Assembly (NCBI GenBank): GCA_902511185.1
Contig: CABXEK010000006.1
Location: 1 to 40,610 of the forward strand
Direction: 5' to 3'
Length of the DNA stretch: 40,610 nucleotides
DNA from: an uncultured Pelagibacteraceae bacterium
Lineage (GTDB): Bacteria; Pseudomonadota; Alphaproteobacteria; Pelagibacterales; Pelagibacteraceae
The notes below the pieces were generated by a model, which ran no database searches, had not been told where the DNA came from, and worked only from the letters and a program-made list of their open reading frames with translations. Positions 1-8,337 of the stretch are shown here, piece after piece (within the stretch, counting starts at the first letter, position 1; each line of letters opens with the position of its first letter). The position numbers were made by a program, and so were the translations under genes.

Positions 1-321
1 TTCAAGCGTAGCAGATAATTTTTTTGATGATTTCTCAATCATTTCCATTTTGAAGTGTAATCTTTTTTTGTCATGATCAAAAAAAGTTAGATTGATTTCA
101 ACTTCATCTCCTAATTTTACCTCACTATTATAAGTTGTGTGAGTTTCAACAACCATAGTACTCATATGAGTTGATTTAGCCGAGTCTTCTCCCATTTTAA
201 ATTTTTTTAAAATTATTTCCCAAACATCATCAAAAACCAATACATAATAAGCCATATTCATATGGTTATTATAATCTATCCACTCTTTTTTTATTATTTG
301 GTCTGAAATATGAACTGACAT
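1..321 (-). CDS. Hotdog-fold acyl-CoA thioesterase, partial (C-terminus outside window)
   Basis: A frame opens at the ATG ending at 321 and stays open to base 1, so about 107 N-terminal residues are present and the C-terminus is cut by the window edge. The segment EWIDYNNHMNMAYYVLVFDD (residues 14-33) is the hallmark of the 4-hydroxybenzoyl-CoA thioesterase (4HBT) family, with the conserved D-Y-N-x-H-M-N active-site helix start. The version ending in AYYVLVFD is common in thioesterases of carnitine and betainyl-CoA breakdown, including the domain fused to some carnitine dehydrogenases. An osmolyte-related substrate is therefore plausible but inferred. A cyclophilin gene lies upstream on the same strand, 54 bases away. 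Confidence 0.7.
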   Translation of the reverse strand, partial: MSVHISDQIIKKEWIDYNNHMNMAYYVLVFDDVWEIILKKFKMGEDSAKSTHMSTMVVETHTTYNSEVKLGDEVEINLTFFDHDKKRLHFKMEMIEKSSKKLSATLE

Positions 322-375
322 TTTAAAAGTATAACATAAACTTATTATTAAATTAATAATTAGTAGACAATTATT

Positions 376-1020
376 TTACTTAAACATTCTTACAGTATTA
401 ATAAAATCTGGTCTTAATACATATTCTGATCGATGAGAATATTTAATTTTTTCTAAAACTTGAATTCCATAGATTACTTTTCCTATAGGAGTGTATTCAC
501 CCTCAAACAATGGTTCATCATCTAGTATTATAAAAAATTGACTATCCTCTGTATTATATTTTAGCGATCGTGCTAGACCAACACTGCCCTTATCAAAATT
601 AAATGCAGCATCTATTTCTGATTTAATGGTGCCCAGTCCAGATTTACCAGTTCCAATTTTTCCATAATCTATTTGATCTTTTTTACCAAACTGAATATCT
701 CCGGCTTGAACAAGTTTATCTTTGATCACTCTATGAAAAGCTACATTGTCATATGATTTTGAATTAATTAATTTTTTAAATCTCTCTACTCCATTTGGAG
801 ATATTTCAGGATAAAGTTCAATTATAACATTTCCGCATTCTGCGTTAAGCACAACAATATTTTCTGGCTTTGAATAATTAATTTTTTGAGGATCAAAATT
901 TTTTACAAACAGACATTTATTTTTTATAAGTATTGCAAAACTTAGAGCAAAAACTCCCAACAATATTAGAAATATTAAAATTAACTTTTCATGAACTGAG
1001 GCTTTAACTTTTTTAATCAT
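376..1020 (-). CDS. Membrane-anchored peptidyl-prolyl cis-trans isomerase, cyclophilin type
   Basis: The protein has 214 residues. An N-terminal hydrophobic segment (about 13-33) follows a basic start, so it is probably anchored in the inner membrane with the enzyme domain in the periplasm. From about residue 55 the sequence is a compact bacterial cyclophilin: FHRVI at 95-99, QAGD at 105-108 and QFFI at 161-164 match active-site segments of PpiA/PpiB-type isomerases, and F95 and R97 are the usual catalytic residues. It should speed proline isomerisation in exported proteins. It lies 2 bases downstream of the HExxH gene on the same strand, so the two are probably cotranscribed. The exact clients cannot be read from the sequence. 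Confidence 0.85.
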   Translation of the reverse strand: MIKKVKASVHEKLILIFLILLGVFALSFAILIKNKCLFVKNFDPQKINYSKPENIVVLNAECGNVIIELYPEISPNGVERFKKLINSKSYDNVAFHRVIKDKLVQAGDIQFGKKDQIDYGKIGTGKSGLGTIKSEIDAAFNFDKGSVGLARSLKYNTEDSQFFIILDDEPLFEGEYTPIGKVIYGIQVLEKIKYSHRSEYVLRPDFINTVRMFK

Positions 1021-1022
1021 GT

Positions 1023-1751
1023 TTAAAATATAAAAGTACTATCAATTTTTTTTAACTTATCTTTTATAAATTTGATTTTATTATTAAGAATTTTATCATC
1101 TGAATTTTTATAATTTTTCATTATCAAATGAGAATATACTTCTGCCATATCTTCAGATGGAATTGTCATTGAATATTCAGTAAAAAAACCATTAGTATCT
1201 TCATATGTATCAAGACCTAATTTTTTTGAACACGTAGAGCAATCTGAATATTTAAAATTTGGCTCATTAAATTTTTTCCATTCATCTTCATTAAACAGAT
1301 CTTTAAAGCCGTCATTAATTATATGAAATAATTCATGATGAATTACTCTTTCAAAATATTTCTCATTAAATTTTAGATCTACAATTAGTGTTTTCATCAC
1401 ATGATCTGGAATTCCAGCTGTATTAATTCCTGAAATAGATAAGTTTTCACACATAACAATATATTTAAGATTAATCTTTTTCAAAAATTCTTTTGAATAT
1501 TGATTTAAATTTTTAGATATTATTTGATATTTTTTATCGTAGGTTTTTTGATCTGAATTATTGCATACAATATTCTTTTGAACTCCTAGTCTAAATGGTT
1601 TTGTTGCGTAGAAATATTTAAGTTTATTAGGTGTTTTTAATTCATAGATTTCTAAATTTGGTATTTTGATTAGATTATAAATAGAATTAGAGTTTGCAGC
1701 TGATATTAAAAAAAATGATATTAAAACTAGCTTAAAAATCCTCATATACAT
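1023..1751 (-). CDS. Exported putative zinc metallopeptidase-like protein with HExxH motif
   Basis: This 242-residue protein starts with a signal-peptide-like segment (MRIFKLVLISFFLISAANS). The start can be the ATG at 1751 or the one two codons later at 1745; the second gives the cleaner signal peptide. HHELFH at residues 138-143 contains HExxH (H139, E140, H143), and E204 in the segment EDMAEVYSHL could be the third zinc ligand, as in gluzincin peptidases. Cysteines occur at about 63, 101, 171 and 174. I do not recognise a named family, so peptidase activity is inferred from the motif. It is divergent from the ureohydrolase gene, with 50 bases between the starts. Confidence 0.55.
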   Translation of the reverse strand: MYMRIFKLVLISFFLISAANSNSIYNLIKIPNLEIYELKTPNKLKYFYATKPFRLGVQKNIVCNNSDQKTYDKKYQIISKNLNQYSKEFLKKINLKYIVMCENLSISGINTAGIPDHVMKTLIVDLKFNEKYFERVIHHELFHIINDGFKDLFNEDEWKKFNEPNFKYSDCSTCSKKLGLDTYEDTNGFFTEYSMTIPSEDMAEVYSHLIMKNYKNSDDKILNNKIKFIKDKLKKIDSTFIF

Positions 1752-1778
1752 AATTTAGATGATATTCGATTTAAAAAG

Positions 1779-1791
1779 AATGTGGTACATT
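1779..1791. promoter_or_regulatory. Short inverted repeat in the divergent gap, possible operator
   Basis: AATGT-GGT-ACATT forms a 5-base inverted repeat 10 bases before the ureohydrolase start, inside the 50-base gap between two divergent genes. A regulator site is possible. The arms are short and could arise by chance in such AT-rich DNA. Confidence 0.2.
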
Positions 1792-1801
1792 TTGTTTATA
1801 A

Positions 1802-2761
1802 ATGAAAAAAGAACGTAATAAAAATCCAGTTCAACCTGTAAGTGGAACAAAAGTTCCAAGATTTGCAGGTCCGTCAACATTTGCAAGATTGCCAGAGCTA
1901 AGAGATGTTGAAAGCTGTGATGTTGCAATTGTAGGAGTACCATTTGATGCTGGCACGAGTTATAGACCTGGTGCAAGATTTGGCCCACAAAGTATTCGTC
2001 AAGCCTCAAGACATTTGAGAACCAATTATCATCCAAGTTATGATGTTGAGCCTTTCAAAGTTCAACAAGTTGCAGATGCTGGTGATATTACCTGTAACCC
2101 ATTTAGTATTGATGAAGCCATTAAACAAATTGAAGTGGGTGCCACAGATTTATTAAATAAGGTAGGTGGTATAATTAGTTTAGGTGGAGATCACACTATC
2201 GCTGTACCGCTTCTTAGAGCTATTAATAAAAAATGTAATGGACCTGTTTCATTAGTTCATTTTGATGCTCACCTTGATACTTGGGATACTTATTTTGGAG
2301 CACCCTATACACACGGAACTCCGTTTAGGAGAGCAAGAGAAGAAGGATTATTTTTAGATGATGCCTCAATGCATGTAGGTATCAGAGGGCCACTTTACAG
2401 TAGGGATGATATTAAGAATGATGAAAGTTTTGGATTTAAAATAATTCATTGTGATGAATTTCAAACAGAAGGTACTGATAAAATTGCAGAAAGAATAAAA
2501 AAAAGAGTAGGTAATAATCCTTTATATTTGTCAATTGATATTGATGTATTAGATCCAGCTTTCGCACCAGGTACTGGAACACCTGAGATTGCAGGTATGA
2601 CTACAAGAGAAATGGTTAATGTTTTAAGAGGCCTTTCAGGATTAAATCTAGTTTCTGCAGATGTGGTTGAAGTCTCACCAGCATACGATCATGCAGAAGT
2701 TACATCATTGGCAGCTGCAACAATAGTTTACGAGTTAACAAATTTATTTGCAAAATCATAA
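1802..2761 (+). CDS. Ureohydrolase of the arginase/agmatinase family (agmatinase- or guanidinobutyrase-like)
   Basis: The protein has 319 residues, the usual length for this family, which hydrolyses guanidino compounds to urea and an amine. All six binuclear metal ligands are visible: H131 in GGDHT, D155, H157 and D159 in HFDAHLDTWD, and D246 and D248 in SIDIDVLDP. The substrate loop HGTPFRRA (171-178) resembles agmatinases and guanidinobutyrases annotated in actinobacteria and proteobacteria. Family members also include guanidinopropionase and nickel-dependent guanidine hydrolase, so the substrate is not fixed by sequence. An aldehyde dehydrogenase follows after 20 bases and an NCS1 permease after that, with ureide genes beyond, which suggests nitrogen scavenging. 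No Shine-Dalgarno sequence is evident before the ATG. Confidence 0.85.
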   Translation: MKKERNKNPVQPVSGTKVPRFAGPSTFARLPELRDVESCDVAIVGVPFDAGTSYRPGARFGPQSIRQASRHLRTNYHPSYDVEPFKVQQVADAGDITCNPFSIDEAIKQIEVGATDLLNKVGGIISLGGDHTIAVPLLRAINKKCNGPVSLVHFDAHLDTWDTYFGAPYTHGTPFRRAREEGLFLDDASMHVGIRGPLYSRDDIKNDESFGFKIIHCDEFQTEGTDKIAERIKKRVGNNPLYLSIDIDVLDPAFAPGTGTPEIAGMTTREMVNVLRGLSGLNLVSADVVEVSPAYDHAEVTSLAAATIVYELTNLFAKS

Positions 2762-2781
2762 AGAAAGGATAGTTTCTCAAA

Positions 2782-4218
2782 ATGCTAGATCAAAAAAAAT
2801 TTTATATTAACGGTGAGTGGGTTTCTCCAAAAAAACCTAATGACTTAAAAGTAATAGATCCATCAACAGAAGAAGAATGTGCAGTAATTTCTTTAGGAGG
2901 AGTTGAAGATGTAAATAATGCTGTCAGTGCAGCAACAAAAGCATTTGAAACCTGGGCTTTTTCTACAAAAGAAGAAAGACTAAAATATCTTGAAGCGCTA
3001 TATGATATCTATAAAAAGAGATGGGCTGATATGGCTAAAGCTATATCTCTAGAAATGGGAGCTCCGATTGATTTTTCTACTCAATTACAAGCTGGAACTG
3101 GAGCAAGTCATATAAAATCTTATATAAAAGTCTTAAAAGAATATACATTTGAAGCAAAATTAGGTGAACATGCTCTTAATAATAATATTTTACATGAACC
3201 GAAAGGAGTTTGTGCATTAATAACGCCATGGAACTGGCCAATGAACCAGACTTGTTTAAAAGTAATCCCAGCAATTGCTGCTGGTTGTACAATGGTTCTT
3301 AAACCTTCAGAAATAGCACCATTATCCTCAATGATTTTAGCTGAAATGATTGATGAAATAAAATTACCAAAAGGTGTTTTTAATTTAGTTAATGGAGATG
3401 GAGCAGTTACTGGAAATGCTTTAACTAGCCATCCAGATGTAAATATGATCTCATTTACAGGATCAACAAGAGCAGGAGCTTTAATTTCACAAAATGCAGC
3501 TAATGATTTTAAAAGAGTCAGTTTAGAATTAGGTGGAAAAGGTGCAAATATTATTTTTAAAGATGCTGATGCTGAAGCAGTTGAAAGAGGAGCACTAAGA
3601 TGTTTTAGAAATACAGGCCAATCATGCAATGCACCTACTAGAATGTTAGTTGAAAAATCAATGTATGACGAAGCAGTTGAAAGAGTTAAAAATTTTGCTA
3701 ATTCAATGAAAGTTGATGTTGCAACTAAAGAGGGTGATCATATAGGTCCTGTTGTTTCAAAAACTCAATTTGATAAAATTCAATCATTAATTCAAGTTGG
3801 TATAGATGAAGGTGCAAAATTAGTTGCTGGTGGAACAGGTAAACCAGATGGTCTAGATAAAGGATATTTTGTTAAACCTACAGCTTTCGCTGATGTAAAT
3901 AATCAAATGCAAATTGCAAGAACTGAAATTTTTGGACCAGTACTATCCATAATTCCTTTTGAAACTGAAGAGGATGCAATTGCAATTGCAAATGATACTC
4001 CTTATGGACTTTTAAATTTTATTCAAACACAAGATCAAGAAAAAGCAAACCGTGTTGCTAGAAAATTAAGATCAGGAATGGTTGATATAAATGGTGCGGG
4101 GCTAGCACCTGATGCGCCTTTTGGTGGTTACAAGCATTCTGGTATTGGTCGAGAAGCAGGAAAATTAGGGCTTGAAGAATATCTTGAAGTTAAAGTTGTT
4201 AGCGGTTGGAACGATTAG
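2782..4218 (+). CDS. NAD(P)-dependent aldehyde dehydrogenase
   Basis: This 478-residue protein covers the whole aldehyde dehydrogenase superfamily fold. ITPWNWP and KPSE are the coenzyme-binding segments, LELGGKGAN carries the general base E249, and NTGQSCNAPTR carries the catalytic cysteine C282. EIFGPVLS and the C-terminal PFGGYKHSGIGRE are also typical. A site reading AAGGAT lies just before the ATG. With the ureohydrolase 20 bases upstream, a route from a guanidino-aldehyde or amino-aldehyde to its acid is plausible, for example 4-guanidinobutyraldehyde or 4-aminobutyraldehyde. Neither substrate can be shown from the sequence alone. Confidence 0.88.
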   Translation: MLDQKKFYINGEWVSPKKPNDLKVIDPSTEEECAVISLGGVEDVNNAVSAATKAFETWAFSTKEERLKYLEALYDIYKKRWADMAKAISLEMGAPIDFSTQLQAGTGASHIKSYIKVLKEYTFEAKLGEHALNNNILHEPKGVCALITPWNWPMNQTCLKVIPAIAAGCTMVLKPSEIAPLSSMILAEMIDEIKLPKGVFNLVNGDGAVTGNALTSHPDVNMISFTGSTRAGALISQNAANDFKRVSLELGGKGANIIFKDADAEAVERGALRCFRNTGQSCNAPTRMLVEKSMYDEAVERVKNFANSMKVDVATKEGDHIGPVVSKTQFDKIQSLIQVGIDEGAKLVAGGTGKPDGLDKGYFVKPTAFADVNNQMQIARTEIFGPVLSIIPFETEEDAIAIANDTPYGLLNFIQTQDQEKANRVARKLRSGMVDINGAGLAPDAPFGGYKHSGIGREAGKLGLEEYLEVKVVSGWND

Positions 4219-4327
4219 TTTATAACTATTATAAATTATTCAATTAGTGATCATATTAGGTTTAATATTTTTAAATAGACTATGTATTTAGCGATTTATT
4301 ATTGAAACCCTTGATTGAACTAATTTT

Positions 4328-4356
4328 TTGTTTACTCCAATATTAAAATCCATAAT
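4328..4356 (+). promoter_or_regulatory. Predicted promoter for the NCS1 permease gene
   Basis: TTGTTT (4328-4333) and CATAAT (4351-4356) are separated by 17 bases, with 5 of 6 matches in the -10 box and 3 of 6 in the -35 box. Transcription would start near 4363, giving a leader of nearly 60 bases. This sits in the only gene-free stretch over 200 bases in the window (4219-4420), in which I see no RNA gene. Confidence 0.35.
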
Positions 4357-4379
4357 GTCACACCTATAAAAGAGATAAC

Positions 4380-4399
4380 GGTTTAATTTAAATTAAACC
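4380..4399. promoter_or_regulatory. Perfect 20-base palindrome in the permease leader (operator or hairpin)
   Basis: GGTTTAATTT is followed at once by its exact reverse complement AAATTAAACC, a perfect palindrome with no spacer. It lies about 17 bases after the predicted transcription start and just before the ribosome-binding site (GGAG at 4411-4414). A half-site, GGTTTAAT, occurs at 4259-4266. A dimeric repressor site is the simplest reading; an RNA hairpin is less likely because there is no loop. Confidence 0.5.
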
Positions 4400-4420
4400 A
4401 CAACAAAAAAGGAGATTAAT

Positions 4421-5869
4421 ATGGGTAGATCGTCAAAACTCTACAATTCAGATTTAGCTCCAACTCCAGCAAATAAAAAAAACTGGGGATGGTTTGAAAT
4501 CTTTAACGTATGGGCTAATGATGTTCAAAGTTTATTTGGTTATACTTTGGCAGCATCTTTATTTTTAGCTTCAGGTTTAAATGGTTGGGCTGTATTTGCT
4601 GCATTAATTCTTGCAGGATTTTTTATAATGTGGCTAGTTAACCTATCAGGTAAACCAAGTGTAAAACATGGAATTCCTTATCCAGTATTTGCTCGTGTAA
4701 GCATGGGTGTATTTGGAGCCAACTTTCCAGCAATGGCTAGAGGTCTTGTTGCAATGTTTTGGTATGGAGCACAAACTTATGCAGCTTCAACTGCTGTAGC
4801 ACTTTTAATTACTGGAATTACAGGTATGGAAGGTGAAGTTATGTTTCTTGGCATGACAGGTGTAATGTGGGTTTCATTTATATTTGTATCAGGATTCCAG
4901 GTTTATTTATTTTGGCAAGGTGTAGATCTTGTTAAAAGATTCTTAAACTTTGCTGGTCCTGCTGTTTACGCAGTCATGATTTTATTAATGCTTATTATAT
5001 GGGCTAAAGCTGGTGGAGGGTTATTTTCTGAAGTTGGAACTATATTCTCTGGCGGTGAAAGATCTGGTGGTTTCGAAGGCTTAGGATCATTTGGAGCTTT
5101 CTTAGCAGTATTTTCAATTATGGTTGGATATTTTGCTGCTGTAGTAATCAATTTTGGTGACTTTGCTAGATTTGTTAAAAATGAAGACGAAATGAAAAAA
5201 GGTAACCTATGGGGATTAGTAGGAAACGTAATTTTATTCTCTTTCATTACTTTAATGATTACTGGTGGAACAATTGCCATTTTTGGCGAGTATGTTTCAA
5301 GTCCAACAGAAATGGTTGCAAAAGTTGACAACTTAGGTTTAACAATTATTGCTGCATTTGCTTTCTTTGCAGCAACAGTTGGAATTAACATGGTTGCAAA
5401 CTTTATACCTCCTGCGTATGACTTAGCGAACTTAATGCCTAGCAAAATCAATTTTAAAACTGGTGGACTAATAACTGCTGGTTTTGGTTTTGTAATTGGT
5501 GGAATGTGGGTTGCTGTTATTACTCAAATGGGTTTATTTCCATTTGTTAATACTTTAGGTGCAATTCTTGCTCCAGTATTTGGTATTATGATTACTGATT
5601 ACTACATAATTAAAAAAGAAAAATTAGATGTTGATGCATTATTTGATGCTGGGCCAAATGCTAAGTATCATTATAATGGTGGTTTCAATCATAAAGCAAT
5701 CTTGGCTTGGGTTCTTTCAGGTTATATTGCCGTAGGAACTGTTTGGCCAAACATCTTAGTTTTAGGTTTAGGTGACTTCTTCGCTAATTTAGGCGGCGGC
5801 GGAGGTTATGCTTGGATAATTGGAGCATCATTAGGTGCTGTAGTTCACTTAGCAATATCTAAAAGATAA
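4421..5869 (+). CDS. NCS1-family permease (allantoin/nucleobase/hydantoin type)
   Basis: This 482-residue integral membrane protein has about 12 hydrophobic segments, the usual NCS1 size. The N-terminal region with NKKNWGWFEIFNVWANDVQS, then KHGIPYPVFARVSMGVFGAN, resembles cytosine/purine/uracil/thiamine/allantoin permeases. The segment ending MITDYYIIKK near residue 395 is also conserved in that family. NCS1 carriers import nucleobases, allantoin or hydantoins with Na+ or H+. Because the gene faces the puuE-alc-allA cluster, allantoin is the best substrate guess, but a related ureide is equally compatible. It has a good Shine-Dalgarno (AAGGAG) and its own leader, so it is probably controlled apart from the two genes upstream. 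Confidence 0.85.
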   Translation: MGRSSKLYNSDLAPTPANKKNWGWFEIFNVWANDVQSLFGYTLAASLFLASGLNGWAVFAALILAGFFIMWLVNLSGKPSVKHGIPYPVFARVSMGVFGANFPAMARGLVAMFWYGAQTYAASTAVALLITGITGMEGEVMFLGMTGVMWVSFIFVSGFQVYLFWQGVDLVKRFLNFAGPAVYAVMILLMLIIWAKAGGGLFSEVGTIFSGGERSGGFEGLGSFGAFLAVFSIMVGYFAAVVINFGDFARFVKNEDEMKKGNLWGLVGNVILFSFITLMITGGTIAIFGEYVSSPTEMVAKVDNLGLTIIAAFAFFAATVGINMVANFIPPAYDLANLMPSKINFKTGGLITAGFGFVIGGMWVAVITQMGLFPFVNTLGAILAPVFGIMITDYYIIKKEKLDVDALFDAGPNAKYHYNGGFNHKAILAWVLSGYIAVGTVWPNILVLGLGDFFANLGGGGGYAWIIGASLGAVVHLAISKR

Positions 5870-5884
5870 AAAACAATTTTAGTT

Positions 5885-5914
5885 AAAGCCCGTTACAGAA
5901 ATGTGGCGGGCTTT
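5885..5914. terminator. Rho-independent terminator after the permease gene, possibly bidirectional
   Basis: AAAGCCCG (5885-5892) pairs exactly with CGGGCTTT (5907-5914) around a 14-base loop. T-rich sequence follows on the plus strand, and on the minus strand A-rich DNA gives a U-rich tail. It lies between convergent genes, and its right arm overlaps the stop codon of the ureidoglycolate lyase gene. Confidence 0.75.
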
Positions 5915-6407
5915 AGTATTTTAAAACTATTTCTTCTTTATCGAAATTTTCAATAATAAGATTTTCACCAGATCCTTTTCTGTCAACAACTAGAAAGTTC
6001 ATATCTTCAGTAGAGATCAAAGGAAAATGCCATATACCTGCGTTATAGTTAACACCTATTCCGGGTGGAACAATAAAAGACTCAATTTTATTTAGGTCTG
6101 GTTTGTCACCTTCAGGAGCTACAAATGCTAAAAAGGTAGTTGGCTTCATTGGTATGAACGCTTGGCTTCCCAAAGGATGCTTTTCCATCATATCGATTTT
6201 CATTGGAAATGATCTTTTAAGTGCCGAAAAAATACAGATGGTAGTTTCACCATTATCTTTAGACGTATTAAGATTAGCTATCCCATCAAATCTTTTTGCA
6301 AATCCCTCATTGATTTCAATTGGATTAATGCCATCTGTGGTAATCATATCTCCAAATTTAGAAAAATTCTCTTTTGTAATATTATTTGGAGTAATTGAAA
6401 TTTTCAT
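5913..6407 (-). CDS. allA: Ureidoglycolate lyase
   Basis: The protein has 164 residues, the normal size of AllA, which splits ureidoglycolate to glyoxylate and urea in the last step of allantoin breakdown. KHPLGSQAFIP near residues 77-87 and PPGIGVNYNAGIWHFPL near 112-128 are the conserved cupin-like segments of the family. Its start codon overlaps the stop of the allantoicase gene by one base (TAATG), implying translational coupling. This completes the route allantoin to allantoate to ureidoglycolate to glyoxylate. I saw no sign of a frame break or truncation. Confidence 0.88.
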   Translation of the reverse strand: MKISITPNNITKENFSKFGDMITTDGINPIEINEGFAKRFDGIANLNTSKDNGETTICIFSALKRSFPMKIDMMEKHPLGSQAFIPMKPTTFLAFVAPEGDKPDLNKIESFIVPPGIGVNYNAGIWHFPLISTEDMNFLVVDRKGSGENLIIENFDKEEIVLKY

Positions 6408-7396
6408 TAAAGCGCTTTACCAAAAATTCTAAACCTAGAAATACCTCCGTCTGGAAAGATATTTATCTTAATAAAATTTATTTTATCATTTTTCATTAAT
6501 TTATTTTTAAACACATGTTTTTTATTTGCTGTTAAAGAAGTTTTTTTCATTAAAGTTTTCCACTTATTAGAGCTTTGAACAATCGAAGAAGAGGATTTTT
6601 TTGATGGCAGGTATGCTGCTTGAAGAGAGCAATGACTTGGAAAATTTCCTTTAAAATGATGTGTTGATATTTCAATTTTATCAATTTTATCACCCGTAAT
6701 AGAATTTAGTATCAGCCAATCAAACCCTTTGTCTCTTCTTCTTCTAGTTTCCCAGCCATCTCCCATATTTTTTGCTTTTCCTGGGGCTAAAATATTTTCA
6801 GCCTTACCAAAATGTTCATTATTACAAGCAATAACAGAAGCTCCATCTAAAAGAGAAGCAAGATTAATTATTTTTTTTCCAAATTTATTATCTTTTTTAG
6901 AGATACTTCCATAAAGTCTTAGTCTTGCAACACCGCCATCAGGAAATATATTTAATTTAATATGGGTAAAAACTGATTTTGATGACGTTTTAAATATATG
7001 AAGACTATTAGCTTTTGTCTTTTTTTTTCCAACTAAAGTTTTCCATTTAAAATTTTTAATATTATTTAATTTTGAATTACAGGCCTCAATTGAAATCATA
7101 GAAGGTTGATTGCCATTAAAATGAGCAGTATCAACATTTACTTTTGAGATAGACCCTGGTTTGCCTAATTTGATAATTAAGTAATCATGTCCAGGTGTTC
7201 TTTTTCTTCTAGATTCCCAGCCATCCATCCATTTGCCATTTTTATCAAATAATCCCTCTTTAAAAACAGGAGTCGCAGGGTCAATAATTCTTTTAGCTGA
7301 TGCGAAGAAATCATCTGTTTTAAATATTACTTTTGATCCTAACCTTGGCTGCGCTAGATCAATTAATCCGTTTGTAAATATTATTTTTTTTGACAT
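6407..7396 (-). CDS. alc: Allantoicase
   Basis: The 329-residue protein shows the internal duplication of allantoicase: MDGWESRRKR at about 57-66 and GDGWETRRRR at about 211-220, each followed by a D-Y/W-L-I strand. Each repeat ends with a segment of the type FPDGG-R-R-YG. The enzyme hydrolyses allantoate to ureidoglycolate and urea. Its start overlaps the stop of puuE by one base, and its stop overlaps the start of allA by one base, so the three form one translationally coupled unit. This is the uricotelic-type route, releasing urea, and differs from the allantoate amidohydrolase route that releases ammonia. Confidence 0.9.
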   Translation of the reverse strand: MSKKIIFTNGLIDLAQPRLGSKVIFKTDDFFASAKRIIDPATPVFKEGLFDKNGKWMDGWESRRKRTPGHDYLIIKLGKPGSISKVNVDTAHFNGNQPSMISIEACNSKLNNIKNFKWKTLVGKKKTKANSLHIFKTSSKSVFTHIKLNIFPDGGVARLRLYGSISKKDNKFGKKIINLASLLDGASVIACNNEHFGKAENILAPGKAKNMGDGWETRRRRDKGFDWLILNSITGDKIDKIEISTHHFKGNFPSHCSLQAAYLPSKKSSSSIVQSSNKWKTLMKKTSLTANKKHVFKNKLMKNDKINFIKINIFPDGGISRFRIFGKAL

Positions 7397-8298
7397 TATT
7401 TAGAGTAGTTTTTAATCCAATGTTTAGCGATATCAACTCTTTTGCATATCCATACATTTTTATGTTTTTTAATATAGTCTAGAAATTTTTTTAAAGCTTG
7501 TATTCTTCCAGGTTTACCAATAATTCTACAATGTAGCCCGACAGACATCATTTTTGGGTGAGTTTTACCCTCTTCATATAATGCATCAAAACTATCTTTT
7601 AAATAAGAATAAAAATGATCACCAGTGTTGAACCCTTGATTTGTTGCAAATCTCATATCATTGTTATCAAGCGTATAAGGAATAATTAATTGTTTTTTAT
7701 TATTTCTTGTCTCCCAATAAGGCAGATCATCACTATATGAATCACTATCATATAAGAAACCCCCATCTTCAAAAACTAAATCTCTAGTATTTGGACTACA
7801 TCTTCCCGTATACCAGCCTTGTGGTCTTTTACCAAATATTTTTGTATGAGTGTTAATTGCCATTTTCATATGTTTTTTTTCTTCAGGTTTTTTAATATTC
7901 TGATAATCAATCCACCTCCATCCATGAGAGGCTACCTCATAATTTGAACTCATCAGCGCTTTGCATATTTGAGGGTTTTTGGCCAAAGCCATTCCAACCC
8001 CGAAAATTGTGACTGGAATTTTTTTTTGTTTAAATATTTTATGCAATCTCCAAAATCCTCTGCGAGAACCATATTCATAAAGAGATTCCATATTAATATG
8101 CCTCCCTTTAATTGGTTGCGCGCCTATAATTTCAGATAAAAAAACTTCTGAATTTTTATCACCATTTAAAACACAATTTTCGGCACCTTCTTCGTAATTT
8201 AAAACTATCTGTACTGCTATCTTTGCATTGTTGGGCCATCTAATTTTTTTATCTTTGGAGCCATACCCAATCATATTTCTTGGATCTTTTTTAGACAT
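7396..8298 (-). CDS. puuE: Allantoinase of the polysaccharide-deacetylase family
   Basis: This 300-residue NodB-fold protein matches PuuE, the metal-independent allantoinase first defined in Pseudomonas. Its N-terminal region includes IGYG, then VQIVLNYEEGAE near 29-40, then SEVFLSEIIG near 49-58, all typical of the family. SHGWRWIDYQ near 140 is the usual histidine-containing strand. It opens the ring of allantoin to allantoate. It is first in the puuE-alc-allA unit. The M20 deacylase gene ends 39 bases upstream on the same strand and may share the transcript. Confidence 0.88.
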   Translation of the reverse strand: MSKKDPRNMIGYGSKDKKIRWPNNAKIAVQIVLNYEEGAENCVLNGDKNSEVFLSEIIGAQPIKGRHINMESLYEYGSRRGFWRLHKIFKQKKIPVTIFGVGMALAKNPQICKALMSSNYEVASHGWRWIDYQNIKKPEEKKHMKMAINTHTKIFGKRPQGWYTGRCSPNTRDLVFEDGGFLYDSDSYSDDLPYWETRNNKKQLIIPYTLDNNDMRFATNQGFNTGDHFYSYLKDSFDALYEEGKTHPKMMSVGLHCRIIGKPGRIQALKKFLDYIKKHKNVWICKRVDIAKHWIKNYSK

Positions 8299-8337
8299 AT
8301 TAAAATTATAATTTACTTTGTATTGGTTAACAATTTA

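Noticed and set aside
1755..2036. Minus-strand frame of 93 codons overlapping the ureohydrolase start
   Set aside because: It is leucine- and histidine-rich in a way typical of reverse frames in AT-rich genes, and it covers conserved ureohydrolase codons.
3120..3629. Open frame of 169 codons on the minus strand inside the aldehyde dehydrogenase gene
   Set aside because: The sense frame carries catalytic E249 and C282 and the full fold, so the reverse frame is a shadow.
4966..5451. Open frame of 161 codons on the minus strand inside the permease gene
   Set aside because: It is antisense to a well conserved membrane protein and has no family motif or ribosome site; it is a by-product of the codon use of the real gene.
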